Source of the DNA: Oxytricha trifallax
Lineage: Eukaryota; Ciliophora; Spirotrichea; Sporadotrichida; Oxytrichidae
Direction of reading: 5' to 3'
Length of the DNA stretch: 64,000 nucleotides
Assembly (NCBI GenBank): GCA_000711775.1
Contig: ARYC01018339.1
Span: 17,070-81,069 of the forward strand
Shown here in pieces: positions 10,701 to 20,800 of this stretch. A model generated the notes under the pieces. It ran no database searches, was not told the DNA's origin, and worked only from the letters and a program-made list of their open reading frames with translations. Each line of letters begins with the position of its first letter. Position 1 is the stretch's first letter. The position numbers were made by a program, and so were the translations under genes.

Positions 10701-13380
10701 TAATAATTAATTTATAAATTTGACAGAAATTAAAAGAATTAAAATTAAAAGTATTAACTATTGATACTTCCAACAACTATTACATATGTAATATAATTCA
10801 CAATTAAATTGATCATTTTTTTAACATTAAAATTTAATTGAATTAATTTCTAAAAAGTTTAAATTAATATTTCAATTAAAGTTTGTAATATAAAGTATGT
10901 GCACATTATTTAAAAATAAATGGATATTTAATTTTTATAATAAAATTACGAATATTATCCTCTTATTTATTGTATTTTATTATCTACTTTATATAATCTA
11001 ATTTTTAAGTGGGCATATGCAAATTATCTTCAAAAAAATTAAATAAATAATGAAATTATATTTTTTTATAATTTATTAGTTACTTACTCTCTTGAATTTT
11101 ATAATAATATTTATTATTGTAATTTTATGAATAATATTATTTATTAGATGTAATATATTTGAATTTAATCATTTATTTAAATTAAATTAATAATTTTATT
11201 AATTTATATTTGATTGATAAATATTTATAATACATAAATTATTCTTGTATTCATTTAAAATCCTATAATACTACATTGGCACATACTCACTTACTGTATA
11301 TTACAAAAATCCTTTAAATTCTTCAGACTTTCATATCCAAAGCTTTGAAGTAAATATTGCTTGTGATTTAAGCGAAACCTACTAATTTACTGGGAGTTCA
11401 ACTCATTATTTTTATTTGATAGGAGAGCCTTTATAAATTGATTTTGAACCAATTTTAACATATAGTAATACCTGTGGATACTATTATTACAGAGCATAAT
11501 AAATTATTTTGGCTATGAGGTAGTATCCTCCTCCCCCCTAATGTATACTTTTTATTTTGTAGTCTGATAGAGTTTTGACGCTAAGTAATAGTAGCATATG
11601 AACATGGAATGTGCGAGCAATAGTTTTGGAGTTATGGCTTCATCAAAGTCATTTTTTATAATTTAAAAAAATTACTATAAATTTAATGATTTTAGCAGTT
11701 TTTAAACTATATTAAACAATTTATTATAAATTTTATAAAGTGAACTTTTATAGTCTTTATGAAAATCTAAAATGAAAGTTAAAATTGATTTTAATTCACT
11801 TTACAAAAATTATTATAAATTAAAATACAATTGTTAATATACTTAAAAACTGCTAAAAATCATTAAATTTATAGTAATTTTTTAAATAATAAAAAATGAC
11901 TTTGATGAAGCCATAACTCCAAAACTATTGCTCCGCACATTCCATGTTCATATGCTACTATTACTTAGCGTCAAAACTCTATCAGACTACAAAATAAAAA
12001 GTATACATTAGGGGGGAGGAGGATACTACTTCATAGCCATTATTTTTAAAGAGTTGCAATTAAAATATAATTTTTTCAATTGATCACTTAAATTTATAGT
12101 AAATTTTAAAAGTTATAATACGAATACGCAGCTAATCTCGATGTAGGGTAACCTTTACCATCAGTTATAGAATTTAGTTGGCCAAAAGTGTTTGATATAT
12201 TTACTTCAGATAGCATGTATCATGAACAATAATACACCATACGATTTCAAGCAAATTTATTGAATAATGGAGTTACTGTCTTTGTCAATACTGATTTCAT
12301 TTTTACAGTTTGTATGTGCACTGCTTTTCCATGCAGCTGTTCTGTCTTAACTTCAACTTCCTCTACTTCAAGTTCATCAACCACGACAACACCAGCGCCC
12401 ACAACATCCGTTGAGTATACCTCCACTACAACTCCTTCCCCAACTACCTCCATGGAAATAACTTCAACAACCACCGAGGTTCCTTCGACGACTCCTGCTC
12501 CAACCTCATCATATGAGTACTCCTCAACAACTACTCCATCACCTACTACTTCCATAGAGTACACATCAACAACTACAGAGTCACCCACCACGACTCCATC
12601 TTCTACCACATCCATGGAGTATAGCTCTACAACCACGGAATCTCCTTCAACTACTCCAGCACCCACAACATCTCCTAGTTCAACGCCGACACCTACTCCA
12701 ACCACAGAATCATCCACAACTACCACACCTTCGCCTACAACTAGTTCAACTACTTCAACACCCACTCCAACTTCAGCATGGACTACTACACCACAACCAT
12801 CAACAACCACTGTAGCTTCAACGACATCACCAACTACAACTACGCAATAATCCACGACAAGTGGAGCAACAACATCTCCATCTACATCTACACCATCCCC
12901 TTCCACAACCCCTTCTTCGACTACTGTGATTTCCTCATCAATGACTACTCCAATGACAGTCTAAACCCCATCTCCCTTGCCAACAATCAACATTGAGACC
13001 ATGAATCTCTACTCACCCTAATTCAAGGAATCCCTAAAAGACCAACGAGTAGAAGCAGGCACAGTATTGAAATACTCTCTGCCCTAGGCAATTGATGATG
13101 ATGGGGATACCATTTAAGTGCAAGTGAACTATGGTGCACTTCAATCTTTCTCCTCATTGTCTTAATAGTCAAATACAAATGTATTTATTTTCACTCCGAC
13201 ATTCAAGGACCTTGGCTCATACATTGTGGAAATCACTTTGAAGGATAGTGGCACTCCATAACTCAAGTCATCCTATCATTTAAATGTTGAAGTGTACAAT
13301 GACAGTGAGAAGGAGATTAAGGAAATCATACAAAACTCCACTCAAGAAAAAATAGTTCAATATTGTTCAAGTAAATTGTA
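3946..13380 (+). CDS. Copy A: large secreted/surface protein gene in more than 20 MDS blocks, no membrane tail
   Basis: Germline gene made of short coding blocks separated by IESs. Start ATG at 3946 gives MKSIYIQIVITFVPALLLII, a signal peptide that matches the start of copy B. Blocks (approximate): 3946-4006, 4130-4243, 4277-4341, 4404-4598, 6306-6443, 6481-6597, 6650-6795, 6846-6905, 7972-8080, 8700-8775, 8908-9054, 9090-9205, 9228-9290, 9450-9610, 9993-10095, 10290-10410, 10501-10690, 10730-10790, 11265-11400, 11422-11502, 12118-13380. The N-terminal half has repeated patterns (LIFGTTNNFIYALTSY, YFIFVGDY) like beta-propeller blades or another all-beta extracellular repeat. The last block is a Ser/Thr-rich linker followed by a cadherin-like domain. 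Odd points: an in-frame TGA at 4182-4184 and absence of the C-terminal membrane region found in copy B. Function unknown; surface location is inferred from the signal peptide and domains. Confidence 0.75.
4130..4598 (+). CDS. Copy A blocks 2-4: N-terminal extracellular region
   Basis: Three blocks aligned with copy B 18530-18985. Block 2 reads CHFSFPRHFE, then TGA (4182-4184), then PDGIISFYALDYDLSGN; copy B has CHFNYPRYFE, K, then PDSIISYYALDQDLSGN, so the TGA replaces a sense codon. Block 3 (4277-4341) reads VGGSMKNDLMMPNSTYTYPF, matching VGGSIKNIEMPNAAQSYPF in B. Block 4 (4404-4598) contains FVAYYDTSTIKWAF and KAVALARQSS. It ends at TCAGCAAA (4591-4598), which recurs at 6306-6313 at the start of the next block and works as a pointer. 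Confidence 0.8.
4737..4762 (+). repeat. (TAA)n microsatellite
   Basis: About eight tandem TAA/ATA trinucleotides next to the GC-richer island that follows. Confidence 0.85.
4764..5152. other. GC-richer unassigned island inside a copy A IES
   Basis: About 390 bp of much more balanced base composition inside an AT-rich IES, with sharp edges. No frame reads cleanly through it with TGA as stop; the longest frame is on the minus strand around 4795-4920 and is short. TGACCAG-type motifs repeat at about 4921-4961, and there is a small hairpin (CTTCACTTTCGTGAAG) at about 5110-5125. It could be a non-coding RNA gene, a SINE-like insert, or an orphan MDS of another locus. I do not recognise it. Confidence 0.4.
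5489..6162. mobile_element. Foldback element with ~110-bp terminal inverted repeats carrying an ORF
   Basis: The arm at 5489-5597 is the near-exact reverse complement of 6054-6162; both outer tips are ATCGAT. Between them lies non-repeated DNA with coding character. The element sits wholly within the copy A IES at 4599-6313. No recognisable transposase is present, so if mobile it is probably non-autonomous. It could also be a germline MDS fragment trapped between inverted repeats. Confidence 0.75.
5608..5970 (+). CDS. Unknown ORF inside the foldback element
   Basis: With TAA/TAG as Gln, one frame stays open for about 117 codons and ends at TGA near 5968. It has a protein-like composition, unlike surrounding DNA: RYVMQLLYLLEATMRKLVHL, then ARIQKNSFVKNYLSQCYQG, then an acidic stretch NIEDEEDEDTSLEQL. 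A possible start is an ATG near 5650. No homology recognised. It may be an element-encoded protein, or one MDS of an unrelated gene captured by the inverted repeats. Confidence 0.5.
6306..6905 (+). CDS. Copy A blocks 5-8: beta-rich repeat region
   Basis: Four blocks aligned with copy B 19065-20000. Shared landmarks: PFIDGIIQNGLIMD / SFIDGIEQNGLIMD, VYFAGNTYVPT / AYFAGNTYSPT, YIYTHWGIKDTS / YLYSLWGITDVT, SSGLIFGTTNNFIYALTSY / STGLVFGSSSYYIYALTNY, and GSRTQSYSIDIGT / GSRVQSFSFGIGT. The G-(L/I)-(I/V)-F-G...YAL pattern is typical of a repeated all-beta fold such as a propeller blade. That structural reading is inference. Confidence 0.7.
6906..7971. other. AT-rich IES of copy A
   Basis: More than 1 kb of AT-rich DNA between coding blocks, with no coding signal on either strand. 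The matching spacer in copy B (20000-20555) is about half as long. Confidence 0.6.
7972..11502 (+). CDS. Copy A blocks 9-20: middle extracellular region
   Basis: A series of short blocks, each matched in copy B. Examples: SQIGDAHVIYANK (7975) / SQIGDAHVLHIAG; FYDEYENEFNLYYYNDIGS (8703) / FYDGYENEFNLYTFNDVS; PYKKALISTTLTEALN (9000) / PYRRALISTSLTDWLN; ITDDSPEVVIF / IDDDPSEPVIF; SQPCLFTEEATPTNTQ / SQPCFFVQETTSTYTQ; ACSPLFLGTINYSG / ACPTRMFTGSVTYSG; IPSINVYQVNCFFVDGQ / IPSINYYQVNCRFIDGQ; YKNPLNSS / YTNPLNSS. Conserved Cys residues suggest an extracellular, disulphide-containing protein. Spacers are AT-rich and differ in length from those of copy B. Confidence 0.75.
11511..12038. mobile_element. 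528-bp foldback MITE with 8-bp target duplication
   Basis: Both ends start GGCTATG and continue as long inverted arms (C-rich tract, then TAATGTATACTTTT, then GTCTGATAGAGTTTTGACGC), forming an almost complete foldback. The flanks are ATTATTTT at 11503-11510 and ATTATTTT at 12039-12046, an exact 8-bp target duplication. The arms match the terminal repeats of the 34261-38933 transposon in order and sequence, so this is a non-autonomous relative. It lies in the copy A spacer that in copy B holds TBE 1. Confidence 0.92.
12118..13380 (+). CDS. Copy A block 21: Ser/Thr-rich mucin-like linker and cadherin-like domain
   Basis: Starts around EYAANLDVGQPLPSVIEFSW (copy B: DGMPLPSIIEFSS). A Cys-containing stretch (CMCTAFPCSC) follows, then about 190 residues of Thr/Ser/Pro repeats such as TTTTPAPTTS and TTTPSPTTSMEYSSTTTE, a likely site for dense O-glycosylation. 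TAA/TAG must be Gln for the frame to continue past 12848. The C-terminal part reads VEAGTVLKYSLPQAIDDDGD, then FKDLGSYIVEITLKDSGTPQ, which fits a cadherin-like / dystroglycan-type all-beta domain with its Asp-rich loop. The coding signal fades near 13370 and no membrane tail follows before copy B. Confidence 0.8.
12365..12850 (+). repeat. Thr/Ser/Pro codon repeat (mucin-type)
   Basis: Imperfect tandem units encoding (T)TTPSPTTS(M/I)EYTSTTTE-type sequence. The same array is longer at 28160-28810 in copy B, which has extra units, as expected for slippage or unequal exchange. Confidence 0.85.
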
Positions 13381-13595
13381 TTCGCTAAATTTTTCATTAA
13401 AAAAATTTATGATCTTTGCATTTTATTTTGGAATCCTTAAGATATTATCAAATAAAGTCAATCCTAATTAATGCCCTAATCAAGTCTTTTGTAATTTAGC
13501 TGAACATTTTAGTATAATAAATTAAAAATACTAAAGAAAAATAATATTTCTATTAATTTCAATTCGAAAGTTATTCATTTAAAACAATATTGAAA

Positions 13596-13984
13596 AATAA
13601 ATTTGAATTTGGAAAATTAATTATATTTAAATTAATAATTAATTAAAATCGTGTCAGTTAAAGTTGGCCATTTTGAACGATCTTGGGCTCATTCGAAAGA
13701 GAATTCAAAATTAGCTGGACTTTACTATTTTATCGCATCACTTGAGCGAGATAACTCGATTTTAATCAAACACCTCTAAATTCATTAAATTATACCCTCA
13801 CATTAAAGTGAAGTTATCTCGCTCCAGTGATACGATAAAAAAGTACCTCAACTAGTAAAGTCCAGCTAATTTTGAATTCTCTTTCGAATGAGCCCAAGAT
13901 CGTTCAAAATGGCCAACTTTAACTGACACGATTTTAATTAATTATTAATTTAAATATAATTAATTTTCCAAATTCAAATTTATT
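13596..13984. mobile_element. Foldback MITE (family with GTTAAAGTT...GATC arms)
   Basis: A nearly perfect inverted repeat of about 180 bp per arm, centred near 13790. The arms contain GTTAAAGTTGGCCATTTTG, ATTCGAAAGAGAATTC and GGACTTTA, with GAGCGAGATAAC near the loop. Related elements sit at 51618-51986, 57880-58092 and 62330-62640. Tips are AT-rich (AATAAATTTGAATTTGG). No ORF. Confidence 0.88.
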
Positions 13985-14389
13985 ACTAAAATATTGAACA
14001 AATTTTAGAAATCTAATTTTTTGAATAATTACTTAAATTTTTACTAAATTATAAAAAACCATTCTTATACGAGAAAATATTTGAAAATATTGGTCCAATT
14101 ATACATATAGAGTATATAAAAGCCCAAGAGTAAAATTTTAAGCAATTTGGGAAAATAATTCATAAATAGAATTAGAGATATCAATATAAATAAATTTTAA
14201 ATAGGTAGTCTACAAATGATTTGTATCAATAATAAATAGAATTAACGAATACATTATTTGTTTAATTTGATTTAGGCAAGAATAAAAAGTGAAACCCCAT
14301 TAGGGGAAATGCAAAAGTGAGTGATGAAAAAATAAAAAAGATTAAATTTACAATTAGGGCTGGGATTAGAAGAGAAAGAATAGAAGACA

Positions 14390-16253
14390 ACAATAATACC
14401 TCTGAACTATTTATAGTAATTCCTGCAAAAAGTTTATCTAGTAGCTATGAACTACCACTGAAATGCTTAAATTGAGAATGTGCTAGTAGATGTTGTTGTG
14501 ATTGTTAGCACGGTTGCTATTAGAATTTCAAAGCGCCAACTGGTAGAATTGCACTCAATATTATTAGGATAGTCCTGCCACTTGCTGTACAAGCAGAGAT
14601 TTTACCGTTACTGGGAATGATCTATAGAGAGGAAATAAGGTTATTATTGAGTGTTTTTTCATACAAAAGTGCAAGTTTTGAATCCTGAACTGATTGAAAC
14701 CTCATTAGGTGCAGTGATTTAAATTGAGCATCCACTTGTTTCTTAAGTAATTAGATTAGCAAAGATTATTAGTTTAGAATTTGTACATTGAATCCTTGAG
14801 GGATCTGATTACACTTCTACGAAAATGTGATTTATTTTTATGATTAGACTTTAATTAATCTATTAAAAATTTAAATCCTAAAGCTTGAATTACTTACAAA
14901 ATCAGTATTGCATATGAATTAGTGGGGGAATATGACATTGAGACCCTGCAAATATAGTCATTCGAGAGCCCTTGAAATGACGCATCTTCCTCTAATCTGC
15001 GACACAGACAAGTATTCCACAGGTCGAGATAAACGTGAAATATAAATGGTCATGGATTGGCAATGGATAGGAGTATTGGTGATTCGTGAGTTCTTGGAGG
15101 GGGGCGTGGCCAAAATCAGATTGGGACCTAGAGATTCAGACCTCCCGCAAGCTCTGGTACCGTGCCTGAAGCTATCTAATAATGAGCACTTGGGCGCACA
15201 TTTGAGCCATCATTTGCCCTGATTCTATAATGGTATTTGATGACATTGGTTTCCTCTAGTATCAATAGGATTCCTCCTAGCGTATTCCTTATAGCTCTAA
15301 AATTAATCTCTGTGAATCAAAGCACCACAAGTTTTTTTTCTGGGAAAGCTAGTCATCCTGAATCGCAATTGAAGAAGGTCTTTCCTGGCACCTCCACAGA
15401 TTTTTATTGATTTTAATACCATGATGCAGTAGTAGATGAGCTTTTTGGCCTCTAGACCAAGCTCTCGAGCAGAAAATAATGTAAAACATGCCATCTTCAA
15501 AACTAAATGTTTCAAAAATGCGAGTGTGATTGTATGTCATATCTCTTATGAATTTGACATTAGTAGCTAAAGCGACAGAGTCATTTGAAACTTAGGCATT
15601 AAATTTTACTGAATTAGCGAGATGAATTGTTATTTTTTCCAACTTTCTCAATGATGTTAAGGATATTAGCTTAGCTGTCAGTATCAGCTGCAATTGTAGT
15701 ATCAACTACAACGCCAACAAGCTCACTCTATCCTTCACTTTATCAGTGCAACCATAAGTTCCTTTAGTGCAAAGAGCTCCGTATTTATGTAATTGCTGCT
15801 GGGCATTATTCTCAGCAGACTGGGCCAACACCATCCTTTTAGCTTTACAAGGAATATAGCCAAAAGCAGCTTGCTCTTCTTCATCAGCTGAACAGGCAAG
15901 TAGTTCTCCAACTCCTCTTCCATAGACCAGTTTCTATCATGAGACGCCACTGTCAATTTACCCATTAGAGCAGTCTGGGAGGCTTCACAGCAAGCAGTGT
16001 TATGGAAACTTTCTCTACAAATGGGGTACCAGAGCAATCCTCATTAAGGATAGTATTATCAGCAAACTAGAACTATACCATAGTAGCCTTCCTTGCACAA
16101 TTGGTATCACAATAGACCGTAATTCATCGAAGCCAGATTTGCATGAATGAATTACTCTCACTACTCGTCTTCCGTTTTAATCTTCCCAGCAATTATCATT
16201 GCACAAGAAAAGCTGATAATGCCTATTAATGATAAAATTATTCCTTTGTTCAT
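14390..16253 (-). pseudogene. Decayed or MDS-fragmented minus-strand gene with signal peptide
   Basis: Starts at 16253 with MNKGIILSLIGIISFSCAM, a clear signal peptide, but meets TGA after about 31 codons. Coding-like stretches continue in different frames: DCSGTPFVEKVSITLL (near 16015), CCEASQTALMGKL (near 15975), CSADEEEQAAFGYIPCKAK (near 15880-15830), ELVGVVVDTTIAADTDSQAN (near 15690), FETFSFEDGMFYIIFCSRAW (near 15490) and CLYSKWQDYPNNIECNSTSW (near 14560). Cys-rich composition suggests a secreted protein. The frame switches could be missing IES removal, mutations or assembly indels. Family not recognised. It sits between copies A and B, where the copy A tail would be expected. Confidence 0.5.
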
Positions 16254-17885
16254 TTTTTCTAAAAATTATTATTATTATTTAAATTTTCACAAATCCTTCT
16301 TTACATTTTACTCTTGGGGTTTTATCAAATTATAAGATTGTGAAAATTCAATGAAAATGAAATATCTTTCCTTTAAAAAAATGAATTTTTATTTGATTAA
16401 ATTTATAGAGAGAACAAAAAAATTAATTATGAGATCAATCAGTATTTCAATTTTTTAATAATAATTGCTAATAGTTTTCCTGAAGTTAATTTGCATACAT
16501 TATTCAAAACGAAATCAAATATTCATATACAATATAATAAATATCATTTTTCTAATTAACTTTTTATTAAAATTGAGGAGACAATTTGATATAGGAAATG
16601 ACATTGGATTTTTGATTTTGAAAATATAAGCATGATCTATTTTTCCTCACCACTTTTTTTATAATTATAAATTGTTTGAATTTTATTTATAAATTAATGT
16701 TTGAAATATATGATCAATGAAGAAACTACATTAGATGAGATAAGAATAAGCCACTAAGATTTATATGAATCATATAAATAAAGATAAATTATTAATTTTT
16801 TATAAGCTGATTGAACTTTAGAACAATAATTTCAAAGAAGAATTATTACCAGATCTCTTAAATAGAGAAAAAGATATTACTCTTAACAAAAATTTTTACT
16901 TCTTCTAATTAGCCTGAGTTAATATTTTCAGGGATATAGAACCTTAAAAGGGGCATTAATTAAGAAAAGCAAAAGAAACATAATAAAACAGAAATATCAC
17001 CCATATAAATCTGTATAATGTTCAAATATTTTTTGTCTACAAATATCAATTTTAAGAAATTGGTCCCAAAAAAATGATTAATACTAAGAAAAAACTATGT
17101 TGTCTCTGTTATTACGAATATGAGGAAGATCCAAGCTAATCAAATAACTATGAATTTTTCAAAAATACTAATAATATATAAAAAATGAAGATAAGAAGAA
17201 GAAGTTTAAGAGATCATTAATCTCATTAATTTATTTGTAGCCCTTTTTACTGATTAATAATATTATTTTTTTAATTATTATTAAAAATAATATATTTAAA
17301 TACAAGCGAATCATTAAGATAAATTAAAAATATATTTATATTTTCAAAATCATTTTTTTGTTGGCAAATTTATCAATCTATAATTGAAAAAATTTACGAT
17401 ATATTATATTTTTGATTATAATGAATATAAGCTAAATTAATTATTATAATAAAATGCTAAAAATCATTGAAAGTAGTTAAATAATAAATTAATCAAATGT
17501 AGATTTAATATTATTTAATTTTATTTAAATTAGAAGAAATATAATTTAAATATTTGTTCTTTTATTTATTATCTACTAAAAATACTATGAATGAAAGAAG
17601 AAATTTCATTTAATTTAGGTTTATTTGAATTTCGTTAAATATTTTTAAATATTTTTTTATTTTATTAAACTATTTATTTACATAGTTAAAATAAGGGTAA
17701 ATTTTTTAAAACTCGTATTTTCAAAAATATTATTTTTTATTAAGTCTAAATGTTTGAAATAAATTATATATAAAAACTCATGCTAAAACTTTAATAAATA
17801 AAAAAATTATCCCAATTAATTCTCATATCCATAATATTGTAAGAGCAGATCCTGAAAAGCTAATTGTATTAATATATTAATAAAT
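16254..17885. other. AT-rich intergenic region upstream of copy B
   Basis: No convincing coding signal. Just before the copy B start the sequence AAAGCTAATTGTATTAATAT is conserved with the same position in copy A (about 3920), so the 5' leader was duplicated with the gene. No canonical promoter motif identified. Confidence 0.55.
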
Positions 17886-20800
17886 ATGAAGTCAATTTAC
17901 ATAGTGATATCGGCTATTGCCTGCACAATGACTGTTCTATTGTTATTTAATATTATTTTCATTTTCTTTTTTTATAATTATAATCATTCTTAAATTCAAA
18001 ATTATATCAGATAAATTTTTAATTTTATTAAAAATTAAAAAAAAATTCATAATTTAGATATAATATCTGTAAAAAAAATTATAAACAAAAAGTTACTTAA
18101 AAAAATAAAAAACATTACATTAATTTAAATAATATTTTAATTTAAAATATATAAAATCACAATATTTTAATTTGCAAAGTCATAATTGAAACCCCAAAAC
18201 ATCTTCAGAATCTAATAATTGTTTTAATTTTTATTTATTTGGGGAATTTATTAAGGTTGAGATCTTGATAAAATACATTATAAGATATAAAATGTTTAAG
18301 GAGTATATTTATGATGAAGTTTTTCAGATTAGGTTTAAATTGTGCAATATATACTATTTTCAACTCAAGATAAAAATCATATAAAAAAAATAAAAATATT
18401 TAGAACTAATTTAATCTATTCAAAAAAATTAATTTTAAGTGATGTAATAAATAAAAATTTTATTTGAACATCTATTTATGACCCCTCGAAGCTTCTTATA
18501 AATTCAATTAAATATTAACACTTATTAAAGTGGTTTTTAATGCCACTTTAACTATCCAAGATACTTCGAGAAACCAGATAGCATCATTTCTTATTATGCT
18601 TTGGATTAAGATTTGAGTGGAAATTATAATAAAAAATTATAAACAAAACACTCTGGTTGGCGGCTCAATAAAAAACATTGAAATGCCAAACGCTGCATAG
18701 TCCTATCCATTTAATATAGTTATGGCTATATATTTATAAATTTCATAAAAATGACAAATTTAGCATTTAACTAAATCATTTGTGGCATATTACGACAGTG
18801 AAAGTTTGATGCAATGGTCTTTCTTCTACTCCAACTTTAAAATGATAGTAAAGGCTGTTGCTCTAGCTTGATATGTAGGAATATCTGAAAAAGCAGTTAT
18901 TGCATTGTAAAATCAAGTCACATATAAGACAATGTTTCTTTTCATTTATACAAATGACGGCTCTATCATTAATAAAATAATAATTATAGATATAATGCGG
19001 AATTTATAACTAGGTAAAATATAAGTGTTTTCATTTATATTTAATTACATAATTGCGTAATTAGTAAAGACCTTGACAATACTTTTGGAGTTGATTCATT
19101 TATCGATGGAATAGAGCAAAATGGCTTAATTATGGACGGGTTTTATAATGCTTACTTTGCTGGAAATACTTATTCTCCGACTACACCATCAAATCTAGTT
19201 TTAATTAATGAAATAAATTAATGTTTTGATTGGTAAGATGAGCGCTGCTAATCCAAATACTCTTATATAAATAAAGAACAAAAAAGAATAATTATATTAT
19301 TGAGAAAATTTAAATAATTTAGATAGATATTATTATTATATAGTTATTTATATTCTCTTTGGGGAATTACTGATGTCACAAATTTATAAGTGGAAATTAA
19401 ACCCTATTTTTTAATTAACAATAAATCATGAGGTTTAATAATAATAATATTAAATAGTAATGCAAACAATTAATTATTCTATTTTAAAATATTATATTTC
19501 AAAACCCCTGATTGGTTTACTTTATAGGGTAATTAACTTTGGATAAAATTAAATATTAAGATTAGAGTTTAAAATATAAAACAATAAATGTTTTTTACTT
19601 TTCTTAATTCTGTATTTTTGTTCTCAAATGACTAAAGGTATTTTATTTATTATAATATTAAAAATTAAGCAAAATGTGAATTTCATTACTTAATTAATTT
19701 TATTGAATATTATATAGCTATATTTAATAAGATTTGTATATATTATTTTACCCAATAAATCCATTTAGGTCAATTTCCACAGGATTGGTTTTTGGATCAT
19801 CAAGCTATTATATTTACGCTCTAACAAACTATCATAATAGTATTGGTGATTTAAGCTAATTAAATTGAATATAAATATTTGATAAAATATGTTAAGCGAA
19901 TTCGTCATTCACAAAATCTAATCATCTTCAGGTTCAAGAGTCCAAAGTTTTTCTTTTGGAATTGGGACAGATTTGTCAATCAATACCAGAAACTTATAAA
20001 TAAGGGATATGTATATATTATTTTATGCCTTAATTAGAGAGTTTTAAAGAAAAAGCATTACAAATTAAGAAATAAACTTATAAACTTTTTTATAATTAAG
20101 AATTTCTCAAATTTTTAATAAACTTATATATTTAATTAATTTTTCATTTTGCAGTATTTGTTTTTAAAGTGTATTTATTATTTTATTTTTAAAGACAATC
20201 TTTATATTTTTTCATTTATGAATAAAAACAAATGAGCAATAAGAAATTTAATTATGTTTTTTAAAAAATTTAAAGCTTTTCTTTTTACCTTAAATTAATC
20301 AGGGAATAGTAATCTATATTATTTTCAATTTATTTTACATAATCATATTTAAATCCATTATAAAATCTTAAAATTGCTTCATTTTTTTCGCTTTTATATT
20401 TATAACTTACTTTAAGAAATTGTTTTGAATTGAAATAAATTCTAAATAAATATTTTTTCTAAATAATTTAAATAATTTAAAAATAATTTATATTAGTTAT
20501 TAAATACTCATAATATTAATAAAAATCTTTGAATTTAATTTTTACAGAATGGTTGAATCTTAAATTGGTGATGCTCATGTACTTCACATAGCTGGTAAAA
20601 TTTTAAATCAATATTATATATTTATGGTAAAGATTACTTAAGCGGCTGCGGTTAATTCATAGATATAATTATATATTTTTATTCAAAGATGCTGTCACTT
20701 AAAATACTTTTGTTTTCCAGCTATAAATTGATTAATGAATTATTAATTTTATTTGATAACTCCTTTCACAAAAATATTTCATTTCTTTAATTAACATTCA

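Noticed and set aside
12247-12906. Long minus-strand Val/Gly-rich ORF
   Set aside because: Antisense of the Thr/Ser/Pro repeat; composition is a mirror artefact. The same holds at 28274-28885.
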